Made by a program: the position numbers and the translations under genes
Notes under the pieces: model-generated
The model's input: only the letters and a program-made list of their open reading frames with translations
The model's database searches: none
Told to the model about the DNA's origin: nothing
Assembly (NCBI GenBank): GCA_900313015.1
Contig: OMPR01000009.1
Location: 1 to 64,000 of the forward strand
Source: Rhodobacteraceae bacterium EL53
GTDB taxonomy: Bacteria > Pseudomonadota > Alphaproteobacteria > Rhodobacterales > Rhodobacteraceae
Direction: 5' to 3'
Length of the DNA: 64,000 bases
Part shown: in pieces, positions 42,198 to 51,971 of the stretch
Layout: every line of letters begins with the position of its first letter
Numbering within the stretch: the first letter of the stretch is position 1

Positions 42198-43606
42198 GTG
42201 ATATTCTGATCGTTGACGATGAGCGCGATATTCGCGAACTGGTTTCTGACATTCTTCAGGATGAAGGGTATTCTACACGTCTTGCGGGCAATTCAGATGA
42301 TTGCATGACTGCGATCAATGATGAACCTCCGGGCCTATTGATCTTAGATATCTGGTTGAAAGACAGCCGCATGGACGGGATCGACATTCTGAAGGCGGTC
42401 AAACGGGACAACCCGGATGTACCGGTCGTGATTATCTCGGGACATGGTAACATTGAAATCGCCGTTGCAGCGATCAAACAGGGCGCCTACGATTTCATTG
42501 AAAAACCCTTCAACATTGATCAGTTGATGGTAGTTATACGACGCGCAATGGAGGCATCGGTCCTGCGTCGCGAGAACAGTTCGCTTAAGCGGCGCGAAGT
42601 GACAAATGCTGAAATGATCGGGAATTCAGCCTCTTATCGCACTATGTTAGGGCAACTGGACAAAGTCACCAAATCCAATGGGCGCGTTATGCTCAAGGGG
42701 CCGGCAGGATCCGGCAAAGAGATCGCAGCGCGGTATATACACGCCAACTCCAACCGTTCCAGTGCGCCTTTTGTGACAGTGAACTGTGCAGGCATCGAAC
42801 CAGATCGCGTCGAAGAGGTCTTGTTCGGGCGCGAAACGTCAGAACGCGGAGTTGAAACGGGCTTGTTGGAGCAGGCCCATGGTGGTGTGGTTTATTTCGA
42901 CGAAGTCGCGGATATGCCTTTGGGTACGCAATCTAAAATCCTGCGTGTGTTGGTTGATCAGCAATTCCAGCGTGTTGGGGGGGCAGACAAGGTGCGGGTG
43001 GATTTGCGTGTTATTTCCTCGACCAACAAGGATCTAGATACTGAAATTCAGGCGGATCGGTTCCGCGAAGAGCTGTACCATCGTTTGAATGTTGTCCCGA
43101 TTGCTGTTCCATCTCTTGAAGAGCGCCGCGAAGATATTCCTGTCCTGGCAGAGCATTTCATTGAAATGTGCAACGGGACCCAAGGCCTGCCACTACGCGA
43201 GCTCAGCGATGAAGCGATTGCTTTGCTGCAAACCATGATTTGGCCTGGCAATGTGCGCCAGCTTAAGAATTTGGTCGAACGGGTCCTAATTTTGGGCGAC
43301 AGCACGGGTCCGATTGAAGCACGGGAGTTGCCAAATGACGAAGAGAAAACCGCCGAAGATGGCCGGGTCGTTTTGTCGGGGGCGCTTGCGACACTACCCT
43401 TAAGAGAAGCTCGCGAAGCTTTTGAGCGAGAATACCTACTTACTCAAATTAACCGTTTTGGGGGTAACATCAGCCGCACCGCCAGCTTTGTTGGGATGGA
43501 ACGGAGTGCCTTGCACCGCAAGCTAAAATCGCTCGGCGTTGTAACGTCAAACAAAGCCGGAGCGCGGGTCGCGCATGTTGATGATGTGTCAGAGGCGGTG
43601 GAATAA
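42194..43606 (+). CDS. ntrX: Response regulator NtrX
   Basis: This 470-residue regulator has a receiver domain (Asp near 52 in LILDIWLKDSRMDG), an AAA+ domain with Walker A KGPAGSGKEIAARYIH, DEVADMPLGTQ for Walker B and [15 protein letters not shown], and a C-terminal HTH (NISRTASFVGMERSALHRKL). The GAFTGA sigma-54 contact loop is missing: FGRETSERGVETGLLEQAHGG stands there. It therefore is unlikely to open sigma-54 promoters in the usual way. Its stop codon lies in the loop of a strong hairpin. Confidence 0.93.
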   Translation: MSDILIVDDERDIRELVSDILQDEGYSTRLAGNSDDCMTAINDEPPGLLILDIWLKDSRMDGIDILKAVKRDNPDVPVVIISGHGNIEIAVAAIKQGAYDFIEKPFNIDQLMVVIRRAMEASVLRRENSSLKRREVTNAEMIGNSASYRTMLGQLDKVTKSNGRVMLKGPAGSGKEIAARYIHANSNRSSAPFVTVNCAGIEPDRVEEVLFGRETSERGVETGLLEQAHGGVVYFDEVADMPLGTQSKILRVLVDQQFQRVGGADKVRVDLRVISSTNKDLDTEIQADRFREELYHRLNVVPIAVPSLEERREDIPVLAEHFIEMCNGTQGLPLRELSDEAIALLQTMIWPGNVRQLKNLVERVLILGDSTGPIEARELPNDEEKTAEDGRVVLSGALATLPLREAREAFEREYLLTQINRFGGNISRTASFVGMERSALHRKLKSLGVVTSNKAGARVAHVDDVSEAVE

Positions 43607-43615
43607 CCCACCGCC
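43594..43615 (+). terminator. Hairpin over the ntrX stop codon
   Basis: GGCGGTGG (43594-43601) and CCACCGCC (43608-43615) form an 8-bp stem whose 6-nt loop contains the ntrX TAA. No T-run follows, so it may be an attenuator or a 3'-end stabiliser rather than a full terminator. Confidence 0.5.
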
Positions 43616-43664
43616 ACTAAGGCAGATCGCGTGCATTGGTTAAGAGACTGAGACCCAAAGTTGG

Positions 43665-44153
43665 TTATCCCTGTTTGCTCTTAACTTGCGAGATGATTTG
43701 GAAACCACCGTCCTCGTTCTTGATGTAACAGGAAGTTTCTGTCAGCGAGGGCAGGGTTGTCGTTGTAGCAATGGGCGCGCTTGCTTTCACACCGGCACTA
43801 CAGAGTGGGATTGAGACCGGTGAATATCCCTTGTTTGCCATGCACTGAGTCAGCACGCGATTGCGCAAATCCTTGTTGACGTCCACTGAATAAATCCCGC
43901 CATCTACCCAATACCCTGGGCGATACCAACAATTACCAGCTCCGTTGCAGATCGATGAACCGGGATAGTAGATAGGTGGGCGTTGCCGGATCTGCTCGGA
44001 TATCGGAACATCCTTCAGAGCTTTGACTTCGCAATTGGTCTCGTCAGTTTGTAGCCGTGTGACAGTGGCACCAGGTTTGTAATATACATCAAGCGGCCCG
44101 GTGCAGGCACCGAGGACAAGCGTAAGCGGTAGAAAATGAATAGAAACTCTCAT
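43665..44153 (-). CDS. Putative lipoprotein
   Basis: This 162-residue protein has a short signal peptide with lipobox LGAC at about 14-17, so it is probably lipid-anchored. Eight or so further Cys residues (NCEVK, ICNGAGNCWYRPGYW, QCMANKGY, LCSAG, SCYIK) suggest disulfides; QCMANKGY is common in small roseobacter lipoproteins. The ATG at 44153 gives a clean signal; the ORF could begin 22 codons earlier, but that part is not signal-like. It is placed between ntrX and trkA in the opposite direction. Function unknown. Confidence 0.65.
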   Translation of the reverse strand: MRVSIHFLPLTLVLGACTGPLDVYYKPGATVTRLQTDETNCEVKALKDVPISEQIRQRPPIYYPGSSICNGAGNCWYRPGYWVDGGIYSVDVNKDLRNRVLTQCMANKGYSPVSIPLCSAGVKASAPIATTTTLPSLTETSCYIKNEDGGFQIISQVKSKQG

Positions 44154-44252
44154 TGTGCTATTGTGCGAGGTTGGGGGCGATTTGACAATTGAATTGACGC
44201 TCCAAATAGCATCTGCCATTCAAAACATTCAGGCATTAAAGGGCCCAGAACC

Positions 44253-45629
44253 ATGAAGGTAATCATTTGCGGTGCAGGTCAGGTTGGATGGCAAATTGCG
44301 CGCCACCTTTCGGGAGAGCACAACGATGTCACTGTGGTTGATAGCAACCCAGATCTGGTCCGCCGTGCCACCGACTCCTTAGACGTTCAAGGTATTGCTG
44401 GATTTGCCAGCTATCCTGATGTTTTGGACCGTGCGGGTGCGCGGGATGCTGACATGATCATTGCAGCCACGTATTCGGATGAAGTCAATATGGTGACCTG
44501 CCAAGTGGCGCATTCAGTGTTTGGAATCCAACGGAAAATCGCGCGCTTGCGATCTCAGAGTTATCTAACGGCCATTTATTCGGATCTCTATCGACGGGAT
44601 CATCTGCCTATTGATGTCGTTATCAGCCCTGAACGCGAAGTTGCGGCGGCCGCAATGCGACGCCTCTCGGCCCCGGCTGCATTTGATACCGAAGTCTTCA
44701 TGGATGGACAGGCGCAGTTGCTGGGTGTTTCGATTGGGGAAGATTGCCCCATCGTGAACACGCCGTTGCGGCAGTTAACCGACCTATTTTCCACATTGCG
44801 ATCAATAGTTGTCGGTGTGCGCCGCAAGGGGTCGCTGTTTGCACCGGAGCCAAATGATCAATTGTTCGTTGATGATGAATGTTACGTTTTTACTCACGTA
44901 GATGACGTTAACAGAACGATGGAAGTATTTGGAAAAGAGCAGAAAAAACAGGATCGTGTTGTCATCGTTGGAGGTGGGAACGTTGGGTTGGAAGTGGCCA
45001 AAACACTGGAAGAACAGGAAGGTCGAATTCGGTCAAAGGTGATCGAGCGAGATCGCCCCAGTGCCGAACGTGCCGCCGAGGTTCTTGAGCGGACGATCGT
45101 ATTGTTTGGGGATGGGCTGGATTCGTCTTTGTTGAGCGAGGCGGGAATCGCACGAGCGGATGCGATGTTGGCGGTTACAGATGACGATAAAACCAACATG
45201 TTGGCTGCTGTCCGAGCTAAAGCAGAAGGATGTCCGCTTGCCATTGCTTTGATCAACGACCCTACCTTAGTTCCGCTTATGGGGCCCTTGGGGATTGATG
45301 CATATATCAATCCGCGGGCCACGACCGTGAGTTCGATTTTGCGGCACATCCGCCATGGGCGCGTGCGGCAAGTCTACTCTATCGGTGATGCCGAAGCTGA
45401 GGTGATTGAGGCCGAAGTGCTTTCGACGTCACCCATGGCGGGGCAAAAGCTACGTGATATTGATTTTCCAGAAGGAGTTTTGGTGGGGGCTGTGCGCAAA
45501 GACGATCAGGTGCTGCGGCCCACTGGAAGCCTCAGGATTGAAGCGGGGGATGTTGTCGCAATCTTTGCAATGGCCGATGATGTTCCAGAAGTAGAACGTC
45601 TGATGCAGGTTTCGATCGACTTTTTCTAA
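44253..45629 (+). CDS. trkA: Trk system potassium uptake protein TrkA
   Basis: This 458-residue protein has two repeats of an NAD-binding RCK_N fold (IICGAGQVGWQIARHL at 3-18, VIVGGGNVGLEVAKTL at about 238-253) each followed by a TrkA-C domain. It sits on the cytoplasmic face of TrkH and gates potassium flow according to NAD(H)/ATP. The stop overlaps the trkH start by TAATG. Confidence 0.94.
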   Translation: MKVIICGAGQVGWQIARHLSGEHNDVTVVDSNPDLVRRATDSLDVQGIAGFASYPDVLDRAGARDADMIIAATYSDEVNMVTCQVAHSVFGIQRKIARLRSQSYLTAIYSDLYRRDHLPIDVVISPEREVAAAAMRRLSAPAAFDTEVFMDGQAQLLGVSIGEDCPIVNTPLRQLTDLFSTLRSIVVGVRRKGSLFAPEPNDQLFVDDECYVFTHVDDVNRTMEVFGKEQKKQDRVVIVGGGNVGLEVAKTLEEQEGRIRSKVIERDRPSAERAAEVLERTIVLFGDGLDSSLLSEAGIARADAMLAVTDDDKTNMLAAVRAKAEGCPLAIALINDPTLVPLMGPLGIDAYINPRATTVSSILRHIRHGRVRQVYSIGDAEAEVIEAEVLSTSPMAGQKLRDIDFPEGVLVGAVRKDDQVLRPTGSLRIEAGDVVAIFAMADDVPEVERLMQVSIDFF

Positions 45630-47167
45630 TGCGGCATAGCAAGCAACAAAACCTGTCGACCCTAAGACGGCTGCCACTGTTCCTGTTGATTTGGGGCGTG
45701 ACGGCGTTGTCGATGTGGATCCCTGCATTGCTTGCACTGAACCAAGACAATCACCCGGTCTCTCGGTCCTTCTTCTACTCTGGCATTCTGGGCATCATCA
45801 TCGTGACGATGATCGCGATCTCGATGCAAAACCGGGTCCCTCGGTACGGGACTCTCGGGCAACTTTTGGCACTGTTGGCAACTTTTGCGTTCCTGCCTGT
45901 GTTCTTGGCTGTGCCCCTACATGATGCCCTGCAAACCACCAGCTTTCTGAACGCCTACTTTGATATGGTAAGCGCCATCACGACGACTGGGGCGGACATG
46001 TTTCCAGATCCAGACCGGTTGCCATCGGCCGTGCATTTATGGCGGGCCATGGTCGGATGGATGGGCGGTCTTTTGATGTGGATAGCGGCCTCTGCAATCC
46101 TTGCGCCTTTATCCCTTGGTGGGTTTGAGGTTACGACGCGAGGAGAACCGGGACGAGCCGTGGCGGGATTGGCGCAAATTGAACGTGCCGATCCTAGGGG
46201 TAGATTATTGCGCGTGGTAAGAACCCTGGCCCCGATTTACGTGGCGCTCACGGCTGTTGTCTGGGTCTTGTTGTTAATCGCAGGCGAGCAGGCGTTAACC
46301 GCAATTTGTCATGCTATGTCCGTTTTGGCGACCTCGGGGATTTCTCCGGTGGGTGGGATGAACGGGTCAACCGCAGGCATCACAGGTGAAGTGATTTTGT
46401 TTCTGTTTATGTTCTTTGCGCTGTCACGTTTGACGTTCTCATCAGACACCGCAACGAGTGGGTATTCCCGGCTAGACAAAGATCCAGAGTTCCGCATCGG
46501 ATTGATGATAGTTGTCGGGGTCCCCATTTTGCTGTTCTTGCGGCACTGGCTGGCGGCTTACGAGATCAGTACCTCAGAAAACTTATGGCTCGGATTGCGC
46601 TCGTTGTGGGGAGGGATGTTCACGGTAATGTCTTTTCTCACCACGACCGGCTTTGAAAGCAACGATTGGGAAGAGGCCCGGAAGTGGTCGGGTTTGGGGA
46701 CACCGGGTCTGATCCTGATGGGTCTTGCAATGATCGGAGGAGGGGTCGCCACAACCGCGGGCGGCGTCAAGTTGTTACGTGTGTTTGCGTTATACTTGAA
46801 TGGGCTGCGCGAAATGGAGCGACTTGTGCACCCGTCGTCTGTCAGTGGCGAAGGCGGCGGTAACCGTCGCATTCAAAAAGATGGTGCGTTTATTGCGTGG
46901 GTTTTCTTTATGATGTTCGCGTTGTCTCTGGCAGTGATCTGCCTTGCTCTGTCTGCGCTTGGATCCGGGTTTGACGAGGCGTTGATCCTTGGGATTTCGG
47001 CGCTGACAACAACGGGACCGCTGATCCAGTTAGCCAGCGAAGTTCCGATTCGACTGACGGATCTGGGGCCCGCAGCCAAAGGCGTTATGTGTGCAGCCAT
47101 GGTTATCGGACGTCTGGAAACCCTCGCGATCATCGCATTGATCACGCCAAATTTGTGGAGAAACTAA
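45629..47167 (+). CDS. trkH: Trk system potassium channel subunit TrkH
   Basis: This 512-residue membrane protein has about ten or eleven segments and the TrkH pore repeats (for example SAITTTGADMF, MSVLATSGISPVGG, SFLTTTGFESND and SALTTTGPL), each a selectivity-filter-like TTG or TSG sequence. With TrkA it forms the potassium uptake system. The location next to ntrYX-trkAH-hfq is conserved in alphaproteobacteria. Confidence 0.94.
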   Translation: MRHSKQQNLSTLRRLPLFLLIWGVTALSMWIPALLALNQDNHPVSRSFFYSGILGIIIVTMIAISMQNRVPRYGTLGQLLALLATFAFLPVFLAVPLHDALQTTSFLNAYFDMVSAITTTGADMFPDPDRLPSAVHLWRAMVGWMGGLLMWIAASAILAPLSLGGFEVTTRGEPGRAVAGLAQIERADPRGRLLRVVRTLAPIYVALTAVVWVLLLIAGEQALTAICHAMSVLATSGISPVGGMNGSTAGITGEVILFLFMFFALSRLTFSSDTATSGYSRLDKDPEFRIGLMIVVGVPILLFLRHWLAAYEISTSENLWLGLRSLWGGMFTVMSFLTTTGFESNDWEEARKWSGLGTPGLILMGLAMIGGGVATTAGGVKLLRVFALYLNGLREMERLVHPSSVSGEGGGNRRIQKDGAFIAWVFFMMFALSLAVICLALSALGSGFDEALILGISALTTTGPLIQLASEVPIRLTDLGPAAKGVMCAAMVIGRLETLAIIALITPNLWRN

Positions 47168-47302
47168 TTTTGTGTCTGGGTCATTCCGGCTGACCAATCG
47201 CTTTTTCGGCTGGAATCTCTCTTAATGGCACTCCATACTCTTTTCACAGGGTACGCGTTGATCCGCAGCGCGTTGTAAGAACAAAGGCGAGAATTCAATA
47301 AA

Positions 47303-47542
47303 ATGGCTTCGGACAGACAGAATCTGCAGGATGCGTTCCTGAATCATGTGCGGAAAACCAAAGTTCCGGTCACAATTTTCCTGATCAACGGCGTGAAATT
47401 GCAGGGTGTTATCACCTGGTTCGACAATTTTTGTGTGCTTTTGCGCCGCGACGGACAGTCGCAGCTTGTCTATAAACACGCAATTTCGACAATTATGCCG
47501 GCACAGCCGATCAGTCTTTATGAGGGCGAAGACGCCTCTTGA
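47303..47542 (+). CDS. hfq: RNA chaperone Hfq
   Basis: This 79-residue protein has the Sm1 motif ([20 protein letters not shown]) and the Sm2 motif [10 protein letters not shown] with conserved YKHA. The hexamer helps small RNAs pair with mRNAs. The start has a weak GGCGAG. Its TGA shares a base with the hflX ATG. Confidence 0.96.
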   Translation: MASDRQNLQDAFLNHVRKTKVPVTIFLINGVKLQGVITWFDNFCVLLRRDGQSQLVYKHAISTIMPAQPISLYEGEDAS

Positions 47543-48813
47543 TGGAACATGATAGGGTCCTCACCCGCGCTTGGGTGTTGCACCCAGAAATAAAATCCGA
47601 CCAAGACCGCCGCGACCCCAAACCGGCGCTGCAAGAAGCTGTCGCTCTGGCTGCGGCTTTGCCTGACCTTGATGTGGTCGGGTCAGATATCGTGCGCTTG
47701 CCCAAAGCGCATGCTGGGCATTTGTTCGGATCTGGCAAAATTCAAGAACTGCACGATACGCTGCACGCGGCCGAGATTGATTTGGTCTTGATCGATGGAC
47801 CGGTGACACCGGTGCAGCAACGCAATTTGGAGAAGGCTTGGGGCGTTAAAATTCTGGACCGAACCGGCCTGATCCTTGAGATTTTTAGTGACCGAGCACG
47901 GACACGCGAGGGTGTTTTGCAGGTCGAGATGGCTGCGCTCAGCTATCAACGGACGCGATTGGTTCGGGCATGGACACACCTGGAACGTCAACGTGGCGGA
48001 CTTGGGTTCGTTGGGGGGCCGGGTGAAACCCAGATTGAAGCGGACCGTCGCGCCATCGATGATCAGCTGGTCCGCTTGCGTCGTCAACTGGATAAGGTTG
48101 TGAAAACACGCACGTTGCACCGGGCGGCACGGGCCAAGGTTCCGTACCCAATTGTTGCGCTTGTTGGTTATACCAACGCTGGAAAGTCGACGCTTTTCAA
48201 CCGTTTGACTGGTGCCGATGTTATGGCCAAAGATATGCTCTTTGCCACACTTGATCCAACCATGCGCAGGGTCGTTTTGCCTGATGGGCCCGAGGTGATC
48301 TTGTCTGACACTGTGGGGTTCATTTCCAGTCTTCCAACTGAATTGGTCGCGTCATTTCGTGCGACCCTTGAGGAAGTCTTGGGGGCTGATCTAATCATTC
48401 ATGTCCGCGACATCAGTCATGCGGATACCGAAACACAGGCTACAGACGTTGAAACCATCCTTAGCACCCTAGGGATTGATACAGAGCGTCCACGGCTCGA
48501 AGTTTGGAACAAGATTGATCTTCTGGACGCAGAGGAAGGCGACGCCATTCGGGCGCGGGCAGAGCGCGATCCGGCTGTATTTGGTATTTCGGCGGTCACC
48601 GGCGAAGGTCTGGATACGCTTCTGGAGACGATCGCCGAGCAAATCCAGGGTGCACGTCATTTGACTGAAATGGTCTTGGGGTTTTCCGAAGGCAAAAAAC
48701 GGGCGTGGCTGTTTCAACAAGATTTGGTGATTTCGGAAACTCAATCCGAAGATGGATTTGTGTTGACCGTTCAATGGACGGCCGTCCAACAGGCGCAGTT
48801 TGACTCTTTGTAA
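47542..48813 (+). CDS. hflX: GTPase HflX
   Basis: This 423-residue GTPase has an N-terminal HflX domain (about 1-195, with GSGKIQELHD and GPGETQIEADRRAI) and a G domain with Walker A VGYTNAGKSTLFNRL (about 207), switch DTVGFISSLP, NKID and the C-terminal tail. It binds 50S ribosomes and can split stalled ribosomes. I chose the ATG at 47542, which overlaps the hfq stop by one base; a TTG one codon earlier is less likely. The hfq-hflX pair is conserved. Confidence 0.95.
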   Translation: MEHDRVLTRAWVLHPEIKSDQDRRDPKPALQEAVALAAALPDLDVVGSDIVRLPKAHAGHLFGSGKIQELHDTLHAAEIDLVLIDGPVTPVQQRNLEKAWGVKILDRTGLILEIFSDRARTREGVLQVEMAALSYQRTRLVRAWTHLERQRGGLGFVGGPGETQIEADRRAIDDQLVRLRRQLDKVVKTRTLHRAARAKVPYPIVALVGYTNAGKSTLFNRLTGADVMAKDMLFATLDPTMRRVVLPDGPEVILSDTVGFISSLPTELVASFRATLEEVLGADLIIHVRDISHADTETQATDVETILSTLGIDTERPRLEVWNKIDLLDAEEGDAIRARAERDPAVFGISAVTGEGLDTLLETIAEQIQGARHLTEMVLGFSEGKKRAWLFQQDLVISETQSEDGFVLTVQWTAVQQAQFDSL

Positions 48814-48819
48814 AAACGA

Positions 48820-49215
48820 TCAGCGCCCTTCAATCTGGCGCTGATAATCATCGGCATCGAACCAACCAAGCGACGAAACGACTTGGTAGTCACTGTTCAA
48901 CTCCCATTCCTCCCATCCACCAACGACAACGTGGTTTTTGGTTTTCGCGTGGTGCCCCTCAAGCGTCCATATGAATATTGCGTGGCTCCCGGCACGACGC
49001 ATTAAATCGCATCGGACCTCCAAATCTGGAAATTCAGCATAGAACCCGGCGGCCATCTCAATAATCGAGGCACGTCCTTTCAGAACCTCGCCTCGGTTAA
49101 TACAAATTTGCCCGTCCTGAGCATAAAACCCAGCGACTGCCGCAGGATCGCCAGAACTCCACGCGATGGCATATTCCTGCGCGAGGGTTTGCAAAATATC
49201 ACGTGCACTTGCCAT
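48820..49215 (-). CDS. SnoaL-like/NTF2-fold protein
   Basis: This 131-residue protein has the nuclear-transport-factor-2-like cone fold: starting helices ending with AVAGFYAQDGQICIN, then strands with GRASIIEMAAGFYAEFPDLE and HAIFIWTLEGHH, as in SnoaL-type or ketosteroid-isomerase-like proteins. Such folds bind small molecules, often as enzymes. No substrate is indicated by context. The gene is convergent with hflX, 6 bases apart. Confidence 0.75.
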   Translation of the reverse strand: MASARDILQTLAQEYAIAWSSGDPAAVAGFYAQDGQICINRGEVLKGRASIIEMAAGFYAEFPDLEVRCDLMRRAGSHAIFIWTLEGHHAKTKNHVVVGGWEEWELNSDYQVVSSLGWFDADDYQRQIEGR

Positions 49216-49288
49216 AAACGAATTCCTCCAATTGAACCTTAGGCTACGTCAAAGTTGGGGCTCACGTCTATGGGGTTGAATTAGAGGT

Positions 49289-51754
49289 CTAATTTTTGGG
49301 GGTCAGGGTCGTTATACCCACCGCCGCGGCACGTGCCAAATTGGTATCCAGGGACATGGGAATGTATTCGCCGCGCCGCCAGAGTTGGGCAAGATCATCG
49401 TAGTATCGTGACAGGAAGTGGCCAGATTGACCGGTAGATGAAATAAAGACGGAGCTGTTGGGATCCGCAAAATCATAGACGCCACGATAACCAGCCCCAT
49501 GAACATTCTGGAACGGAAACGGATCTTCGCCAGAGGTCCGGCCTCGTTGTAATGTGTTGTCCCCGCCGCTGGTCGATTGACGGATATTTACAAAATAGCG
49601 AAGCACAGGAACTTTACCTAGGGTAGGGTGATCGTGGGTTGCTTGATGGGCATCCCCCCACCGCAAAGATTCAAGGGCCGTTCCATATCGCTCACTTATC
49701 CAGATCAGGGCATCATCTAAGGCGAGGCGAGCCATTTCCGTACATGTTTCCTCGGCAGCGCTGTGTCGTACGTTACACCAGCTCGCAGCGCCGTCTACAT
49801 TTCGATAAACACGCTCGATAAAGAGCGGCTCAACATGTTTGAACTCCTCGGCTAGCGGTCCCAATTCGTCTGCAACGAGGCGTTGTTGAAGGGCACGTAT
49901 CCACGCCGCATAAATTAGTGGCTCTGGCAAATGCTCGTTCATTTCACCATTCCAATCGGCAAGCAGGGCCAAGGCAATTTGACGTTGCCGAGCAGGAGTC
50001 CCCTCGGGCGCTGCTTCCCCAGTGAACCAAAGGTCCGCCCCAATCAGAGGGAGCAAAGACCTGGCGGTAGAGCTGACGGGATCTAGTTGCGCTTCGATAA
50101 AGCTGTCGCGGGTGTGAACCTGACGCGATTGCATCAACCGCTGCCAACGTTGGATGCGCTGACTGTCGCCCCAAATATAGGACACGTGGTTTGGGAAAGG
50201 GCGTTCAATCAATTTGTTGTTAGTGTTTCCCAACAACCCGCCACGGGGCGATACAAATTGCGGGTTGGCTGCATAAGGCGCACGTCCTTGCCAACGGTTT
50301 GCAATGCGCCAACCCTGGCTGGGTAGGCGGCCCTTGCTTTGGTGACGGGCATCGCGGCGGGGCACAGCCCCAACCAGTTTCATGCCAATATCTGTCTTGT
50401 CTGCGAGCGAGAGATTAAGCGAAGGGGAAATGAAACCTTCGCCAATCGCGATTGCTTCGCGTACTGATTTGGACTGCATCAGGTCCAGAGCTGCAGAAAG
50501 AGTTGTGTCTTTGGGGCTAAGCGCGCTCCACCCCAAAGCAACCAGATGACCCGGCGGGGTGATAGTGCTGAGCGAATAGTGGCTACCCGGTAAAACTGGC
50601 CCATTTTCTGTCCACCGGAGTGTCAGTGTAATGGGGCGCGCGTCTTTGATTTCTATGATCGAGGGGCGCGTTTCAAATGTTTTGTATCCATCCGGTGTCA
50701 GATATTCTTCGGGGTTCTCTGGGTTCAAACGCTCAATGAATAGATCCTGATCATCTGCATAAGAAGATGTGACGCCCCAGCCCAAACGATCGCTACGCCC
50801 GGTAAGGATTGCGGGTAAACCGGGGATCGAAGCCCCGATGACCCCGCCTTTAGACAGTTCCAGTCTGGCCAAGAACCATGTGCTTGGAGCGCTGAACCCA
50901 AGATGAGGATCGTTGGCCAAAAGTGTGCCACTCGATGCGGATCGGGATGGCGCTGCGGTCCAGGCGTTAGACGCACCTGCCAATCCGCGGGCTGGAAAAG
51001 GGGATAAAGGATCAGATGGCATCGGAATGCTTTGGGCAAACCTAGGGGCTTCGGGGAAAATCATTGCGTATTCAGGTAACGCCGCGATGCCCGTTCCGGG
51101 CGTGTCTGGTAAAATATCAATCAGCCTCTTAGCGTCGTTCAACATCAACGAGGTGCGCGCGCGTAGGACTTCCTCTTCCAGATGACCAGACAGTTGCAAG
51201 CTCATCAACTTGATTATCGCGATGCTATCCGCAGGCTGCCACGGTGCAACCGGGGCATTGAATAGAAACATTTCGGGCGCTCCGCGTCCTAATGCTTCTT
51301 CGTTGATTTCCGCCAAACGGGCATTCACACCTGCAGAGTAGGCCTGCAAGGCTGCCTGAGTGTAGTCGGTTTGCACACTGACAGATTGCTGGGCAAGACG
51401 ATACAGATCCAATCGTCTGAGTAATCGGTCGATCCGGACAGTGCGTTCCCCAAAAACTTCGGACAATCGCCCCTGAACCGTGCGACGAAAGATCGTCATC
51501 TGCCACAGCCGGTCCTGAGCATGCGCATAGCCAAGGCCAAAATAAGTGTCTGGATCGTTTGCCCCAAAAATATGCGGCACGTTGGCGTTGTCGCGAACGA
51601 TCTCGACGGGAGCGGATAGGCCCTGCACGTCAACAGTCTGATCGTAGTCAGGTAAGGATTGACCTGCCAGATAATAAATCAACGCCACGCTGGCTACAAC
51701 AAGAGCAATTAGCCCGGCTGCAAGCCGCATTAGCCAGCGAAACAACAATGCCAT
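49289..51754 (-). CDS. Penicillin-acylase-family N-terminal nucleophile hydrolase
   Basis: This 821-residue protein has a membrane/signal segment at about 8-27, an alpha-chain part and a beta-chain that would begin at Ser262 in GASNAWTAAPSR; autocleavage before this Ser frees it as the nucleophile. Later motifs LLANDPHLGFSAPSTW and NPQFVSPRGG fit the family. Relatives cleave amide bonds of penicillins, acyl-homoserine lactones or other N-acyl compounds; the substrate cannot be told. I chose the ATG at 51754; a GTG 12 codons earlier is possible but unsupported. It is probably periplasmic. Confidence 0.88.
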   Translation of the reverse strand: MALLFRWLMRLAAGLIALVVASVALIYYLAGQSLPDYDQTVDVQGLSAPVEIVRDNANVPHIFGANDPDTYFGLGYAHAQDRLWQMTIFRRTVQGRLSEVFGERTVRIDRLLRRLDLYRLAQQSVSVQTDYTQAALQAYSAGVNARLAEINEEALGRGAPEMFLFNAPVAPWQPADSIAIIKLMSLQLSGHLEEEVLRARTSLMLNDAKRLIDILPDTPGTGIAALPEYAMIFPEAPRFAQSIPMPSDPLSPFPARGLAGASNAWTAAPSRSASSGTLLANDPHLGFSAPSTWFLARLELSKGGVIGASIPGLPAILTGRSDRLGWGVTSSYADDQDLFIERLNPENPEEYLTPDGYKTFETRPSIIEIKDARPITLTLRWTENGPVLPGSHYSLSTITPPGHLVALGWSALSPKDTTLSAALDLMQSKSVREAIAIGEGFISPSLNLSLADKTDIGMKLVGAVPRRDARHQSKGRLPSQGWRIANRWQGRAPYAANPQFVSPRGGLLGNTNNKLIERPFPNHVSYIWGDSQRIQRWQRLMQSRQVHTRDSFIEAQLDPVSSTARSLLPLIGADLWFTGEAAPEGTPARQRQIALALLADWNGEMNEHLPEPLIYAAWIRALQQRLVADELGPLAEEFKHVEPLFIERVYRNVDGAASWCNVRHSAAEETCTEMARLALDDALIWISERYGTALESLRWGDAHQATHDHPTLGKVPVLRYFVNIRQSTSGGDNTLQRGRTSGEDPFPFQNVHGAGYRGVYDFADPNSSVFISSTGQSGHFLSRYYDDLAQLWRRGEYIPMSLDTNLARAAAVGITTLTPKN

Positions 51755-51915
51755 GGGTGATCCATTTGTATAGGTGACGTTGCTCGGCACCCTAGATCAA
51801 CTGGTGTTCAGGGAAAAGGTGAGAGCTTGTCTATTTTCAATGCAAAACTTTGGCAGTCAAAAAATATATCATGCCATGTTCCAGAATTCACTAAGGTTAC
51901 GTGAGGTCAAAGAAA

Positions 51916-51944
51916 AAGGGTGAGGCCCATTCGGCTTCACCCTT
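51916..51944 (-). terminator. Terminator of the YSC84 lipoprotein gene
   Basis: AAGGGTGAGGCC and GGCTTCACCCTT pair over 12 positions with one G-T, loop CATTC, followed on the minus strand by TTTCTTT. It is 27 bases past the stop at 51972. Confidence 0.85.
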
Positions 51945-51971
51945 GAAAATCATCGGTAATTTCCTCGGAAA

